Assembly (NCBI RefSeq): GCF_050268245.1
Contig: NZ_JBNNGK010000037.1
Coordinates: 1 to 6,501, forward strand
From: JBNNGK01 sp050268245
Lineage (GTDB): Bacteria > Pseudomonadota > Gammaproteobacteria > Enterobacterales > Enterobacteriaceae
DNA: 6,501 bases
Direction: 5' to 3'
The first letter of the stretch is position 1. Each line of letters begins with the position of its first letter. Positions 1 through 6,143 of the stretch are shown one piece after another. The notes below the pieces were generated by a model that saw nothing but the letters and a program-made list of their open reading frames with translations, ran no database searches and was not told the DNA's origin. A program made the position numbers and the translations under genes.

Positions 1-707
1 AAGGTCAAAAGCGAGCGCAATCCATTCACTAGCGGGCATGACACGGTATCGTTAGGCGTTCGTCTTAACCGTAAACTCAGACAATTGCCTATTGCAGTAA
101 GTGTAAAAACATTAGGATATCATTTAGAAACGCAAAGATGTAACCAAATATTACAATAAAAATTACCAAGCAAAAATACAACACAAAACTGATTTATAAG
201 AAGTTTCTTAAAGCATCCCTTCAAAGCTTATGGGATAAGGGCTAACTCAAAAACATCAACTAACTTTACCTTTTCAGCGTGTGCAAAATACGAGCAAAAA
301 GCCGAAATATCCGCCATGAAATTTTTATCTGAAAATGCGACGTGGGTGTGACGTTTAGGTCTCAGTATTTAAAAATGCACAGAAATTATTATGAGTATTT
401 ATTAATGCTCCGATTACATCGAATCATTCATTTTATTCCGTTATCAATTGTTAGCTAAACCCACCCATTTCTTTTATGCCACTTGTTAAACTGATTACTC
501 CGAGCGTAAAAACCAAATGATCACCTTGTTAATTTCTGCCTCAGGGAGTGAGTCTTAAGGCAGTCTGAATGAAAGGATCACGCAGCGCCCTCCAGAGAGG
601 CTCTGCTCAAGCCAAGCGCTCATGATGCTGTATTTCGGGCAGATTACGGCGGAGGCCGTTTAGCAGGGTTATGTGGGTTGCGCAGGAGAAAGACGATATA
701 AAAGAAA
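1..707. other. gene-poor left flank, no confident gene
   Basis: No convincing protein or RNA gene is visible in this stretch. Most of it, roughly 100-540, is A+T-rich with short ORFs lacking ribosome binding sites. The part from about 545 to 690 is visibly richer in G+C and looks like coding-type DNA with interrupted frames; it contains a small dyad (ACGGC at 646-650 against GCCGT at 655-659). The plus frame starting at base 1 stays open to a TAA at 157-159. On the minus strand an ATG at 37-39 would run off the left edge. Neither has enough support to be called. The stretch lies downstream of the leftward tRNA-Ser terminator. Confidence 0.6.
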
Positions 708-736
708 AACCCCGAGCTTTAAAAAAGCTCGGGGTT
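700..736 (-). terminator. intrinsic terminator of the tRNA-Ser gene
   Basis: Read on the minus strand, the arm at 736-724 (AACCCCGAGCTTT) pairs perfectly with 720-708, with a 3-base loop. This gives a 13-bp stem, followed by a T-rich run (TTTTTCTTTTA) down to about 700. It begins only six bases after the CCA end of the tRNA at 743, so it should end the tRNA transcript. The run of A at 721-726 beside the loop means the pairing could also slip slightly. Confidence 0.9.
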
Positions 737-742
737 GATATT

Positions 743-830
743 TGGCGGAAGGACAGAGATTCGAACTCTGGGAGCTGTTACACTCGACGGTTTTCAAGAC
801 CGTTGCCTTAAGCCACTCGGCCATCCTTCC
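743..830 (-). tRNA. serT: tRNA-Ser, anticodon UGA
   Basis: This 88-nt gene on the minus strand encodes a serine tRNA that reads UCN codons, mainly UCA. The acceptor arms GGAAGGA and TCCTTCC pair perfectly and are followed by the discriminator G and an encoded CCA (745-743). The anticodon stem-loop is ACGGT-CTTGAAA-ACCGT, placing TGA at positions 34-36. The T arm is CAGAG-TTCGAAT-CTCTG. A long variable arm (GAGTGTAACAGCTC), typical of class II tRNAs such as serine, lies between them. Length and encoded CCA match enterobacterial serT. It has its own promoter and a tight terminator, so it appears to be a single-tRNA unit. No integrase gene or duplicated tRNA 3' end is seen next to it in this window. 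Confidence 0.97.
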
Positions 831-841
831 AATGGGCGCAG

Positions 842-870
842 ATATTAGCGATACCGTTATGAAATGTCTA
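842..870 (-). promoter_or_regulatory. promoter of tRNA-Ser(UGA)
   Basis: On the minus strand a -35 TAGACA (870-865) and a -10 TAATAT (847-842) are separated by exactly 17 bases. The -10 is followed by the G+C-rich stretch CTGCGCCC, a discriminator of the sort that makes stable-RNA promoters sensitive to ppGpp. Transcription would start around 835-836, a few bases before the mature tRNA 5' end at 830. This is a motif-based prediction. Confidence 0.75.
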
Positions 871-934
871 CCGTTGTGTCATAAAAAAATGCGTATTGCC
901 GTGCAACTGCTTAAAGTTCAACCCAAAGGTGGCT

Positions 935-963
935 AAAAAATAAAAAACCCCGTAAACACGGGG
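935..963 (-). terminator. intrinsic terminator of osmE
   Basis: On the minus strand CCCCGT (963-958), loop GTTT and ACGGGG (953-948) form a 6-bp G+C-rich stem, followed by TTTTTTATTTTTT (947-935). It lies 24 bases after the osmE stop codon and before the tRNA promoter, so it separates the two transcription units. An outer 8-bp inverted repeat, ACCCAAAG (921-928) and CTTTGGGT (966-973), surrounds the hairpin and its T tract. Confidence 0.88.
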
Positions 964-987
964 CTCTTTGGGTCACGTCACAGCCGA

Positions 988-1317
988 CTATTTAGGTTGC
1001 GAATCATATTCCGAACAACTCTGATAACCTTTGTTCATAACATGCCCGGTATCGTTATAGCTGACAAAATAGGTCTGTGCTTTGCCATCCCGTGGGGCTA
1101 CCGCGTAAGTATCGCAGGAGCCTTGCGCGTGAATAAGTGTCGCGGAAGTCGATGGTGGCCCAGCAATCGCGCGTACCTGTTGTTTAGTCATCCCGACTTT
1201 TACATCGCTTACTACGGGCTCATTAACATAACTGGCAGCCCTGTCGTAAGCGGTACAGCCAGCAAGAATGGAAAATGCCGCCGCAGTACTCACGGCTAAA
1301 ACCAATTTCTTTGTCAT
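988..1317 (-). CDS. osmE: osmotically inducible lipoprotein OsmE
   Basis: This is a small envelope lipoprotein of 109 residues; E. coli OsmE is about 112. I chose the ATG at 1317-1315 because AGAGGA lies six bases upstream; an in-frame ATG at 1338 would add seven residues and lacks such a site. Residues 1-20 form a lipoprotein signal ending in the lipobox LAGC, with Cys21 as the acylated residue, followed by TAYDRA as in OsmE. The mature part has the SmpA/OmlA-type (BamE-like) signature VGMTKQQVRAIAGPPS, then paired cysteines in GSCDTY and YQSC that probably form a disulfide. The gene is known in E. coli for induction by osmolarity and sigmaS; its molecular function is unclear. A sigmaS-like promoter and a strong terminator flank it, so it is probably monocistronic although the PepSY gene lies upstream on the same strand. 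Confidence 0.95.
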   Translation of the reverse strand: MTKKLVLAVSTAAAFSILAGCTAYDRAASYVNEPVVSDVKVGMTKQQVRAIAGPPSTSATLIHAQGSCDTYAVAPRDGKAQTYFVSYNDTGHVMNKGYQSCSEYDSQPK

Positions 1318-1351
1318 AGCTTGTCCTCTAAAGTGCATTAATTGTCATCTA

Positions 1352-1380
1352 AGTCTAGATGGCAAAAGACTTTTCGACAA
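1352..1380 (-). promoter_or_regulatory. sigmaS-like promoter of osmE
   Basis: On the minus strand a -35 TTGTCG (1380-1375) and a -10 TAGACT (1357-1352) are 17 bases apart. The context TCTAGACTTA closely matches the sigmaS-preferred extended -10 TCTATACTTA, which fits the known sigmaS dependence of osmE. The predicted start near 1345 gives a short leader of about 28 bases. The -10 lies inside an inverted repeat, CATCTA-AGTC-TAGATG (1346-1361). Confidence 0.7.
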
Positions 1381-1395
1381 ATCTCACTTTAACTC

Positions 1396-2766
1396 TCAGT
1401 GCTGTTTTTGCCAGCAATAGCGTAGCCAATCAATCAATAAGAACAACAATAAGCTGGCTCCCATCACCGGCAGGCAGAACCCAACGAGCAGGGTAAGCGT
1501 AATAATCGCCACCAATGGTCCTTTGGGCGCGTGGCGCAATAACGGAAAAGCACAATCGCGCAGCGACTGCATCGCTCGCCTACGCCACCACATCAGGTAG
1601 CCCATGATGACCATCGCGGCCAAACCGGCAGCAAAAACCACCAGAACCAACGTATTCACCCAACCAAATAGCACCCCCATGTGGAGATCGATCCCCCAGC
1701 GCGTCAGCTTGGCGGCTAAAGGATAGTGTTCGAAGCGCACATGGTCGGTAATCGTGCTATTAGCCGCATCCACCGCAACAGCATCAACCTGAGTTGGCCA
1801 ACGGCGATCAATCTCACTGACCGTCCACGCCACCCCAGAGGAGGCTGGCTGTTTAATTTCTAGTTTATCCGCGTTGATGCCAGCCTGACGGGCTATCTGT
1901 AATACGCGATCGTAGGTATCAACATCCCATACCGGCATTGATTCGCCCTTCGGCATAGCATGGTGACGATGCTCAGCATGCTCATCGAGGGTTTCTGCCG
2001 ATGCTGAAGACAATGCGGTAGCAATTGACGGCGTTGCCCACCCCAACTGCTGACGTAATATGCTGATATTATCCCCAGCCCACTTCGACCAAGTCAGCCC
2101 GGTAGCCGAAAAGAACAGCAGGCCAATCAACACGAACAGTCCCACTTTTCGATGCACCGCACGCAATCCTTTCTTTGCGTTACGCTTTGCCCGCCAGAGA
2201 ATCAGCCCCCCCAGCGCCGCGATCCACAGCCATGACGCCGCAAGCTCGCTGTAATAACGGCCAATATCCCCTAGCAGCAGACTACGATGCAGTTGATCCA
2301 GCCAGGTTCGCAGCGGCAATATGCCGCTGGTGCCGTAAACCGTCATTTTACCGTGTATATCCGCCGTGACGGGATCGACAAATACAGCGAGGCGTTCGGA
2401 AGGCTGCAAACCCGCCATATTGAACAATACGCGCGTATTTTCCCCCACGGCAGGAGCAGGCCGCACCGCAGAAAGTGTCGCCTGCGGTGGCGCATCGGCT
2501 TGCGCAGCCCGAATTTGCGCACCAAGCGACAGCGCAGGTCCATGACTGCGGTTATACAGTTGTTCAGCGTAATAATGTGATTCGATTTGTGGTGTCAGGG
2601 CATAGAATATTCCACTCAATGCCGCGATCAGTAAAAAGGGACCGACAAATAAACCAATATAAAAATGTAATCGCATCATCAATGGAATAAACCAACTGCG
2701 GGTGGTGACATGATTCTGCCTATTATTGGCATTAGCTGATAACGCAGATATGCGTTCAGGCATCAT
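1396..2766 (-). CDS. PepSY-associated TM-helix inner-membrane protein, probably metal-linked
   Basis: This 456-residue integral membrane protein has the architecture of the PepSY_TM (PiuB-like, 'iron-regulated membrane protein') family. Membrane segments are visible at about 34-57, 176-193, 207-227, 363-393 and 417-450, the last perhaps two helices. Large periplasmic parts at about 60-150 and 230-350 match the PepSY regions. Family-type histidines sit at the helix edges: His34 (MRLHFYIGLF), His160 (LDQLHRSLL), His205 (VHRKVGL) and His362 (DLHMGVLFGW). Some relatives act as haem-binding reductases in siderophore-iron release, so metal reduction is a reasonable but unproven role. Residues 263-277 form an unusual His/Met-rich patch (HAEHRHHAMP) that could bind copper or another metal. 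AAGGAA (2778-2773) serves the ATG at 2766 or the adjacent ATG at 2763. The gene is divergent from the DUF2946-type gene. Family assignment is firm; the substrate is inferred. Confidence 0.88.
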   Translation of the reverse strand: MMPERISALSANANNRQNHVTTRSWFIPLMMRLHFYIGLFVGPFLLIAALSGIFYALTPQIESHYYAEQLYNRSHGPALSLGAQIRAAQADAPPQATLSAVRPAPAVGENTRVLFNMAGLQPSERLAVFVDPVTADIHGKMTVYGTSGILPLRTWLDQLHRSLLLGDIGRYYSELAASWLWIAALGGLILWRAKRNAKKGLRAVHRKVGLFVLIGLLFFSATGLTWSKWAGDNISILRQQLGWATPSIATALSSASAETLDEHAEHRHHAMPKGESMPVWDVDTYDRVLQIARQAGINADKLEIKQPASSGVAWTVSEIDRRWPTQVDAVAVDAANSTITDHVRFEHYPLAAKLTRWGIDLHMGVLFGWVNTLVLVVFAAGLAAMVIMGYLMWWRRRAMQSLRDCAFPLLRHAPKGPLVAIITLTLLVGFCLPVMGASLLLFLLIDWLRYCWQKQH

Positions 2767-2807
2767 TAACTATTCCTTGATAGGGAAGTGGGAAGTGGCA
2801 ATTGCGA

Positions 2808-2836
2808 AATTTACCCGATCTTTATTTCTTTAACAA
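2808..2836 (-). promoter_or_regulatory. candidate promoter of the PepSY gene
   Basis: On the minus strand TTGTTA (2836-2831) and TAAATT (2813-2808) are separated by 17 bases, with a predicted start near 2801 and a leader of about 35 bases. I see no convincing Fur box or CueR-type site in the 215-bp intergenic region. The prediction rests only on -35/-10 similarity in A+T-rich DNA. Confidence 0.4.
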
Positions 2837-2981
2837 ATATATTTAACCAGAAAATAGCAAAACAGCGACAGCCGGCAACGATGATTACCCACGGTGTTGG
2901 CGAGGTGTAAAAAATGTTACCATAGCGGCTAAAATGCTATCACAGCAAACGTTAACCCGCCCATCAAGGATATGACGACGA

Positions 2982-3401
2982 GTGAAACTCTCGACTCAAT
3001 CTACGCGCACATTAGCCTGGCTGGGCTTGTTTGCTATGTTGATGATTTTCATAGCGCCGTCAATATCATCTCAACTCACTGAAAATAATCAAAATAAAAA
3101 TACATCCAACGTTACAGCGTCTCTTTCTGAGCACAATGTAATGCCTCATCACCCACCGGAAAACGCGGCCATGATGATGCATCACGATGCGCAAATAACA
3201 GATAAAAGTGCGCTTGATTTTTGTGGTTATTGCAGCTTATTTCATCACTCTCCACCACTCCATATCGCGATATTTATCTTACCTGGCACTGAAACTCGGT
3301 CACCCCAACCTCTTATTTATCCCCTTTTTGGCATTATTGCTTTCGCGCCACTTCCTCCCTACCAGACGCGCGCCCCGCCTTTCCATTTTTTATTATCATA
3401 A
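2982..3401 (+). CDS. DUF2946-type small membrane/periplasmic protein, probable copper link
   Basis: This 139-residue protein starts at a GTG (2982-2984) with AAGGA at 2966-2970, a rather long 11-base spacing. A nearby ATG at 2972 is in another frame that soon stops. A hydrophobic segment at about residues 11-29 serves as signal or anchor. A His/Met-rich stretch follows: His51, His56, His57, Met64-66, His67 and His68. Then comes the compact motif CGYC (81-84) with His88, His89 and His94, a second hydrophobic patch (about 110-124), and a C-terminal RAPP (130-133). The CGYC-plus-His core and the RAPP tail are typical of DUF2946 proteins, which are often found near TonB-dependent copper receptors; no receptor is present in this window. 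Metal binding is inferred from the residues. It is divergent from the PepSY gene. Short overlapping frames on this strand are shadows. Confidence 0.85.
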   Translation: MKLSTQSTRTLAWLGLFAMLMIFIAPSISSQLTENNQNKNTSNVTASLSEHNVMPHHPPENAAMMMHHDAQITDKSALDFCGYCSLFHHSPPLHIAIFILPGTETRSPQPLIYPLFGIIAFAPLPPYQTRAPPFHFLLS

Positions 3402-3418
3402 GTCACATTAATTTTTAT

Positions 3419-3469
3419 GCCTTATTTAATAAAGGCAGGGTTTATTATTGCCGATAATTAATAAACCCT
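3419..3469. terminator. hairpins between convergent genes, candidate bidirectional terminator
   Basis: Two adjacent dyads lie between the convergent DUF2946-type and DUF1348 genes. The first is GCCTT (3419-3423) against AAGGC (3432-3436). The second is a perfect 11-bp pair, AGGGTTTATTA (3437-3447) against TAATAAACCCT (3459-3469), with an 11-base loop. Position suggests termination of both transcripts, but neither strand has a clean uninterrupted T tract right after the stem, so termination strength is uncertain. Confidence 0.4.
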
Positions 3470-3503
3470 ATCCCGTCACTGATATAAAATAAGTTTAAAT
3501 TAA

Positions 3504-3971
3504 TTAAAAACCATAATCGCTCAATGACGGTATATCATCAGGGCGACGCCCTAACGGCCAATGAAATTGGCGCTCGCTTTCCTGAATAGGCCGATCGTTA
3601 ATGCTAGCATGTCGATTGATCATCAATCCTTCCGCATTGAACTCCCAATTTTCGTTGCCAAAACTGCGATACCAGTTGCCGCTGTCATCGCGCCATTCAT
3701 AGGCAAAACGTACGGCAATACGCGTCTCGTCAAATGCCCATAGCTCTTTGATCAAGCGATACTCTAGCTCTTTTGCCCACTTACGTTGCAAAAATTCCGC
3801 AGCCGCATCACGCCCAGCAACAAACTCGGCGCGGTTACGCCAATGCGTATCGACCGAATAAACCTGCGCGACACGTAATGGGTCGCGGCTATTCCAAGCG
3901 TCTTCAGCCAAGCGCACCTTCTCGATGGCGGATTCCCGGGTAAATGGTGGTAATGGGGGCTTACTCTGCAT
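3504..3971 (-). CDS. NTF2-like (DUF1348) family protein
   Basis: This 155-residue soluble protein has no signal peptide or membrane segment. It belongs to the NTF2/SnoaL-like cone-fold superfamily and fits the DUF1348 group. The N-terminal helix carries AEDAWNSRDPLRVAQVYS (about 22-39), then TxWRNRAEF and the FLQRKWAKELEY helix. The beta-sheet half holds RIAVRFAYEWRDDSGNWYRSFGNENWEF (about 84-111) and RHASINDRPI (120-129), and a short tail ends in SDYGF. The length is usual for the group. Some NTF2-like proteins are small isomerases or dehydratases, but no substrate can be assigned. The ATG at 3971 has GAGG at 3980-3977. It is divergent from a TetR repressor gene, and a perfect operator-like palindrome lies 21 bases upstream of its start. 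It is therefore probably the repressor's target, induced by an unknown small molecule. Confidence 0.9.
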   Translation of the reverse strand: MQSKPPLPPFTRESAIEKVRLAEDAWNSRDPLRVAQVYSVDTHWRNRAEFVAGRDAAAEFLQRKWAKELEYRLIKELWAFDETRIAVRFAYEWRDDSGNWYRSFGNENWEFNAEGLMINRHASINDRPIQESERQFHWPLGRRPDDIPSLSDYGF

Positions 3972-3992
3972 AGTGACCTCAATTTAAGTAAA

Positions 3993-4010
3993 GTAGACAG
4001 ATCTGTCTAC
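3993..4010. promoter_or_regulatory. TetR operator 1, perfect 18-bp palindrome
   Basis: GTAGACAGATCTGTCTAC is a perfect inverted repeat with no spacer. It lies 21 bases upstream of the start codon of the DUF1348 gene. The second site, 36 bp away centre to centre, shares 16 of 18 bases. Duplicate palindromes of this size in the divergent promoter region of a TetR-family gene are the usual sign of its own operators. A binding repressor would block the divergent promoters. The assignment to this particular repressor is inferred from position. Confidence 0.85.
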
Positions 4011-4028
4011 ACAATTAGGCTAGCCTAT

Positions 4029-4046
4029 GTAGACAGAGTTGTCTAC
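4029..4046. promoter_or_regulatory. TetR operator 2, imperfect copy
   Basis: GTAGACAGAGTTGTCTAC differs from operator 1 at two central positions (TC to GT), leaving both outer half-sites intact. It lies 31 bases upstream of the TetR start codon. A possible plus-strand promoter, CTGTCT (4003-4008) and TATGTA (4026-4031) with a 17-base spacer, would have each element overlapping one operator, which fits autorepression. Between the operators lies another palindrome, TAGGCTAGCCTA (4016-4027). Confidence 0.8.
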
Positions 4047-4077
4047 AATCAACATTATGAATTTTTGAGGTAACACA

Positions 4078-4653
4078 ATGGCTACGCACTGTAAAAACGT
4101 CCCCGCCCAGCAACGCATCTTGTTAACCGCACACGCGCTTTTCTATCGCGACGGTATTCGTGCCACCGGGATTGACAGAATTATTAAAGACTCCGGTGTG
4201 ACTAAAGTGACGTTCTATCGCCACTTTCCTAGTAAGAACGAGCTGATTCGAGCGTTTCTCACTTACCGCCATCAACACTGGTTGACATGGTTTCGCCACA
4301 GCTTAGCGCAGCACGTCTCTCAACAAAGTGACCTGGTTATGGCATTGCCAGCCTGTCTGGCCGAGTGGTTCAGCGATCCGCATTATCGCGGGTGCGCCTT
4401 TATCAATACTGCGGTGGAGTTGGCGGATCTGCTGCCAGAAAGCCTGACGCTCGCTCAGCAGCATAAACAGCAGATGGCAGAGGAAATTGAGCAATATTTG
4501 CCGATGGATGGGCATCGGCAGCAACATGCCGCGATGATAGCAATGCTGATCGACGGCACTATTGTGAAAGTACAAATTGAACAGCAGGTTCAACCCGCAT
4601 TACAGCTATTAACACACATGCTGTCAGCATTGGCGCAAACGTGGCGCTCATAG
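4078..4653 (+). CDS. TetR/AcrR-family transcriptional repressor
   Basis: This 191-residue protein has the standard TetR two-part structure. The N-terminal DNA-binding domain spans about residues 10-60, with the helix-turn-helix signature GIRATGIDRIIKDSGVTKVT (26-45) followed by FYRHFPSKNEL, the family hallmark around the recognition helix. Residues 65-190 form the all-helical ligand-binding and dimerisation part, including DPHYRGCAFINTAVELAD (100-117), a pattern seen in many AcrR-like regulators. Cys5 and Cys106 are its only cysteines. GAGG (4067-4070) lies seven bases before the ATG at 4078. Two 18-bp palindromes in the divergent intergenic region suggest that it represses itself and the DUF1348 gene. 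The ligand is unknown. No clear terminator follows the stop codon. Confidence 0.95.
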   Translation: MATHCKNVPAQQRILLTAHALFYRDGIRATGIDRIIKDSGVTKVTFYRHFPSKNELIRAFLTYRHQHWLTWFRHSLAQHVSQQSDLVMALPACLAEWFSDPHYRGCAFINTAVELADLLPESLTLAQQHKQQMAEEIEQYLPMDGHRQQHAAMIAMLIDGTIVKVQIEQQVQPALQLLTHMLSALAQTWRS

Positions 4654-4889
4654 CGTAATAGTGATCCCCTAATCCCGGCGTCTTCCACTCTCAGGATCGC
4701 GGAAATAGGGCTTTCACTGCCCCACAGCCAAACCATACGCCCTGCTATCGCACTCTCATGGCGGATGTGCCGTTGTTCCAAATGGGTAATGACGGTTTAC
4801 TGACGGCCAGGCCAAGATGATACGGCCCTGTGCCATCGTGTGGTGGTATATAACCCCTTCAGTTCGCGCAATCTGCGCGCTAATTCAGA

Positions 4890-4920
4890 GCAAAAAAAAC
4901 GCGACCCGAGGGCCGCGTTT
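4890..4920 (-). terminator. intrinsic terminator of the porin gene
   Basis: On the minus strand AAACGCGGCCC (4920-4910) pairs with GGGTCGCGTTT (4907-4897) through one G-T pair. The innermost pair must open for a 4-base loop, and the T run extends to 4892. It begins 19 bases after the porin stop codon, as expected for a strong porin terminator. A second small hairpin, CGCGCA-ATC-TGCGCG (4865-4879), lies just beyond it. Confidence 0.9.
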
Positions 4921-4939
4921 GATGCTTTCGCAGTAGAAC

Positions 4940-6049
4940 TTAGAACTGGTAAACCAGACCTACAGCCACTACGTCGTCGGTGTTGATGCCAGCAGCTTTG
5001 GTGAAGTTGTTGTCATCCAGCAGGTTGATTTTGTAATCCACATAGGTAGACATGTTTTTGTTGAAGTAGTAAGTCGCGCCTACATCAACATATTTCATCA
5101 GATCCTGATCGCCGTAACCCTGTTCGATGTCTTTGCCTTTAGACTGCAGGTAAGCCACGGAAGGACGCAGGCCGAAATCGAACTGGTATTGTGCAACAAC
5201 TTCGAAGTTCTGCGCTTTGTTCGCGTAACCGTAAGCAGTGCTGCTGCGCTTACCGAAGCGGGTAGCGTTGTAAGACTGGGTATACATCGCTGCCAGGTAA
5301 ACGTTGTTCGCGTCGTATTTCAGACCGCCGCTGTAGGCTTCAGCTTTGTCGCCGTGACCCAAGATAGCTGCGTTGTTATGGCCATTTTGATCGTTGGTAC
5401 GATCAGAAGAGAAGTACGCTGCCGCTGCGCTGATGCCGTAGCCCAGGTCATAGGTTGCAGACATACCGTAGCCATCACCGTTCTGTGCCAGAACGTCACG
5501 GCCATTGTTAGATTCGGTTGCGCTGTCGTTTTTACCCTGATACTGCAAAGCAAAGTTCAGGCCATCGACCAGACCGAAGAAATCGTTGTTACGGTAGGTC
5601 AGAACGCCATTGCTACGTTGGAATAGGAAGTTGTCCGCACCGTAGGTATCACCACCGAACTCTGGCAGCACGTCGGTCCATGCGCCGATGTCGTACAGTA
5701 CGCCGTAGTTACGACCATAATCCAGTGAACCGTAATCGCCAAAACGCAGACCAGCGAAACCAACACGGGTGAAGGAATCGTTTTCAGCTTCGGTTTTGTT
5801 CAACTGAACCTGATATTCCCACTCACCGTAACCGGTCAGTTGATCGCTAATTTGAGTTTCACCGCGCAGACCAAAACGCATATAAGACTGATCGCCATCG
5901 GTTCCATTGTCATCGGAGAAATAGTGAAGACCATCGATTTTACCGAACAAATCCAGTTTATTACCGTCTTTGTTGTAGATTTCCGCTGCGCCTGCAGTGC
6001 CGGCTACCAGCAGTGCGGGTACGATCAGGGAGAGTACTCGAAGTTTCAT
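4940..6049 (-). CDS. ompC: OmpC-type trimeric outer-membrane porin
   Basis: This 369-residue general diffusion porin belongs to the OmpC/OmpF/PhoE family and should form trimeric 16-strand barrels passing small hydrophilic solutes. The signal peptide is residues 1-21, cleaved at AGA|AEIYNKDG, giving the classic mature start. Family landmarks follow in order: GNKLDLFGKIDGLHYFSDD, FAGLRFGDYGSLDYGRNYG (98-116), the constriction-loop motif PEFGGD (129-134), FFGLVDGLNFALQYQGKN (157-174), NFEVVAQYQFDFGLRPSVAY (281-300) and YYFNKNMSTYVDYKINLLDD (327-346). The terminal Phe369 in VYQF is the signal for barrel assembly. Variable stretches near 83-93, 175-190 and 222-236 are surface loops. AGAGGA lies about nine bases upstream of the ATG. 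The promoter resembles E. coli ompC more than ompF, hence the symbol, but the usual E. coli ompC neighbours are absent and a paralogue is possible. Confidence 0.93.
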   Translation of the reverse strand: MKLRVLSLIVPALLVAGTAGAAEIYNKDGNKLDLFGKIDGLHYFSDDNGTDGDQSYMRFGLRGETQISDQLTGYGEWEYQVQLNKTEAENDSFTRVGFAGLRFGDYGSLDYGRNYGVLYDIGAWTDVLPEFGGDTYGADNFLFQRSNGVLTYRNNDFFGLVDGLNFALQYQGKNDSATESNNGRDVLAQNGDGYGMSATYDLGYGISAAAAYFSSDRTNDQNGHNNAAILGHGDKAEAYSGGLKYDANNVYLAAMYTQSYNATRFGKRSSTAYGYANKAQNFEVVAQYQFDFGLRPSVAYLQSKGKDIEQGYGDQDLMKYVDVGATYYFNKNMSTYVDYKINLLDDNNFTKAAGINTDDVVAVGLVYQF

Positions 6050-6143
6050 CGTTATTATCCTCTTTAATTATGTCGAGCTACGGCCACTGCCCTTCTGAGC
6101 ATTATTAGCACGACTAAGCATCACCATTCTGGTAACAAGGTTT

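Noticed and set aside
1..39. Minus-strand frame beginning MPASEWIALAFDL and running off the left edge.
   Set aside because: Only 13 codons are visible, there is no Shine-Dalgarno before the ATG, and I do not recognise the sequence. A stop lies in frame just upstream, so it cannot be extended. It remains possible.
1..159. Plus-strand frame open from base 1 to a TAA at 157-159, as if the tail of a gene.
   Set aside because: Fifty-two open codons can arise by chance, the later part has A+T-rich rare-codon content, and no family motif is seen.
743..830. Possible integration site of a genomic island at the tRNA 3' end.
   Set aside because: The native terminator follows at once, no integrase gene is present, and no second copy of the tRNA 3' end appears in the window.
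742..936. Plus-strand 64-codon ORF.
   Set aside because: It is the antisense of the tRNA-Ser gene and its promoter.
997..1299. Plus-strand 100-codon ORF.
   Set aside because: It is antisense to osmE, whose lipobox, family motifs, promoter and ribosome binding site are clear.
2767..2981. Fur box or CueR operator in the PepSY/DUF2946 intergenic region.
   Set aside because: No stretch resembles GATAATGATTATC or a CueR-type dyad. Only a weak ATAGC...GCTAT dyad (2922-2940) is present.
4590..4781. Minus-strand 63-codon ORF after the TetR gene.
   Set aside because: It overlaps the TetR coding end, lacks a ribosome binding site and has no known family features. Noted only as an unexplained spacer.
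5189..5626. Plus-strand 145-codon ORF within the porin gene.
   Set aside because: It is a shadow of the well-supported porin on the opposite strand, with low-complexity composition typical of antisense porin frames.
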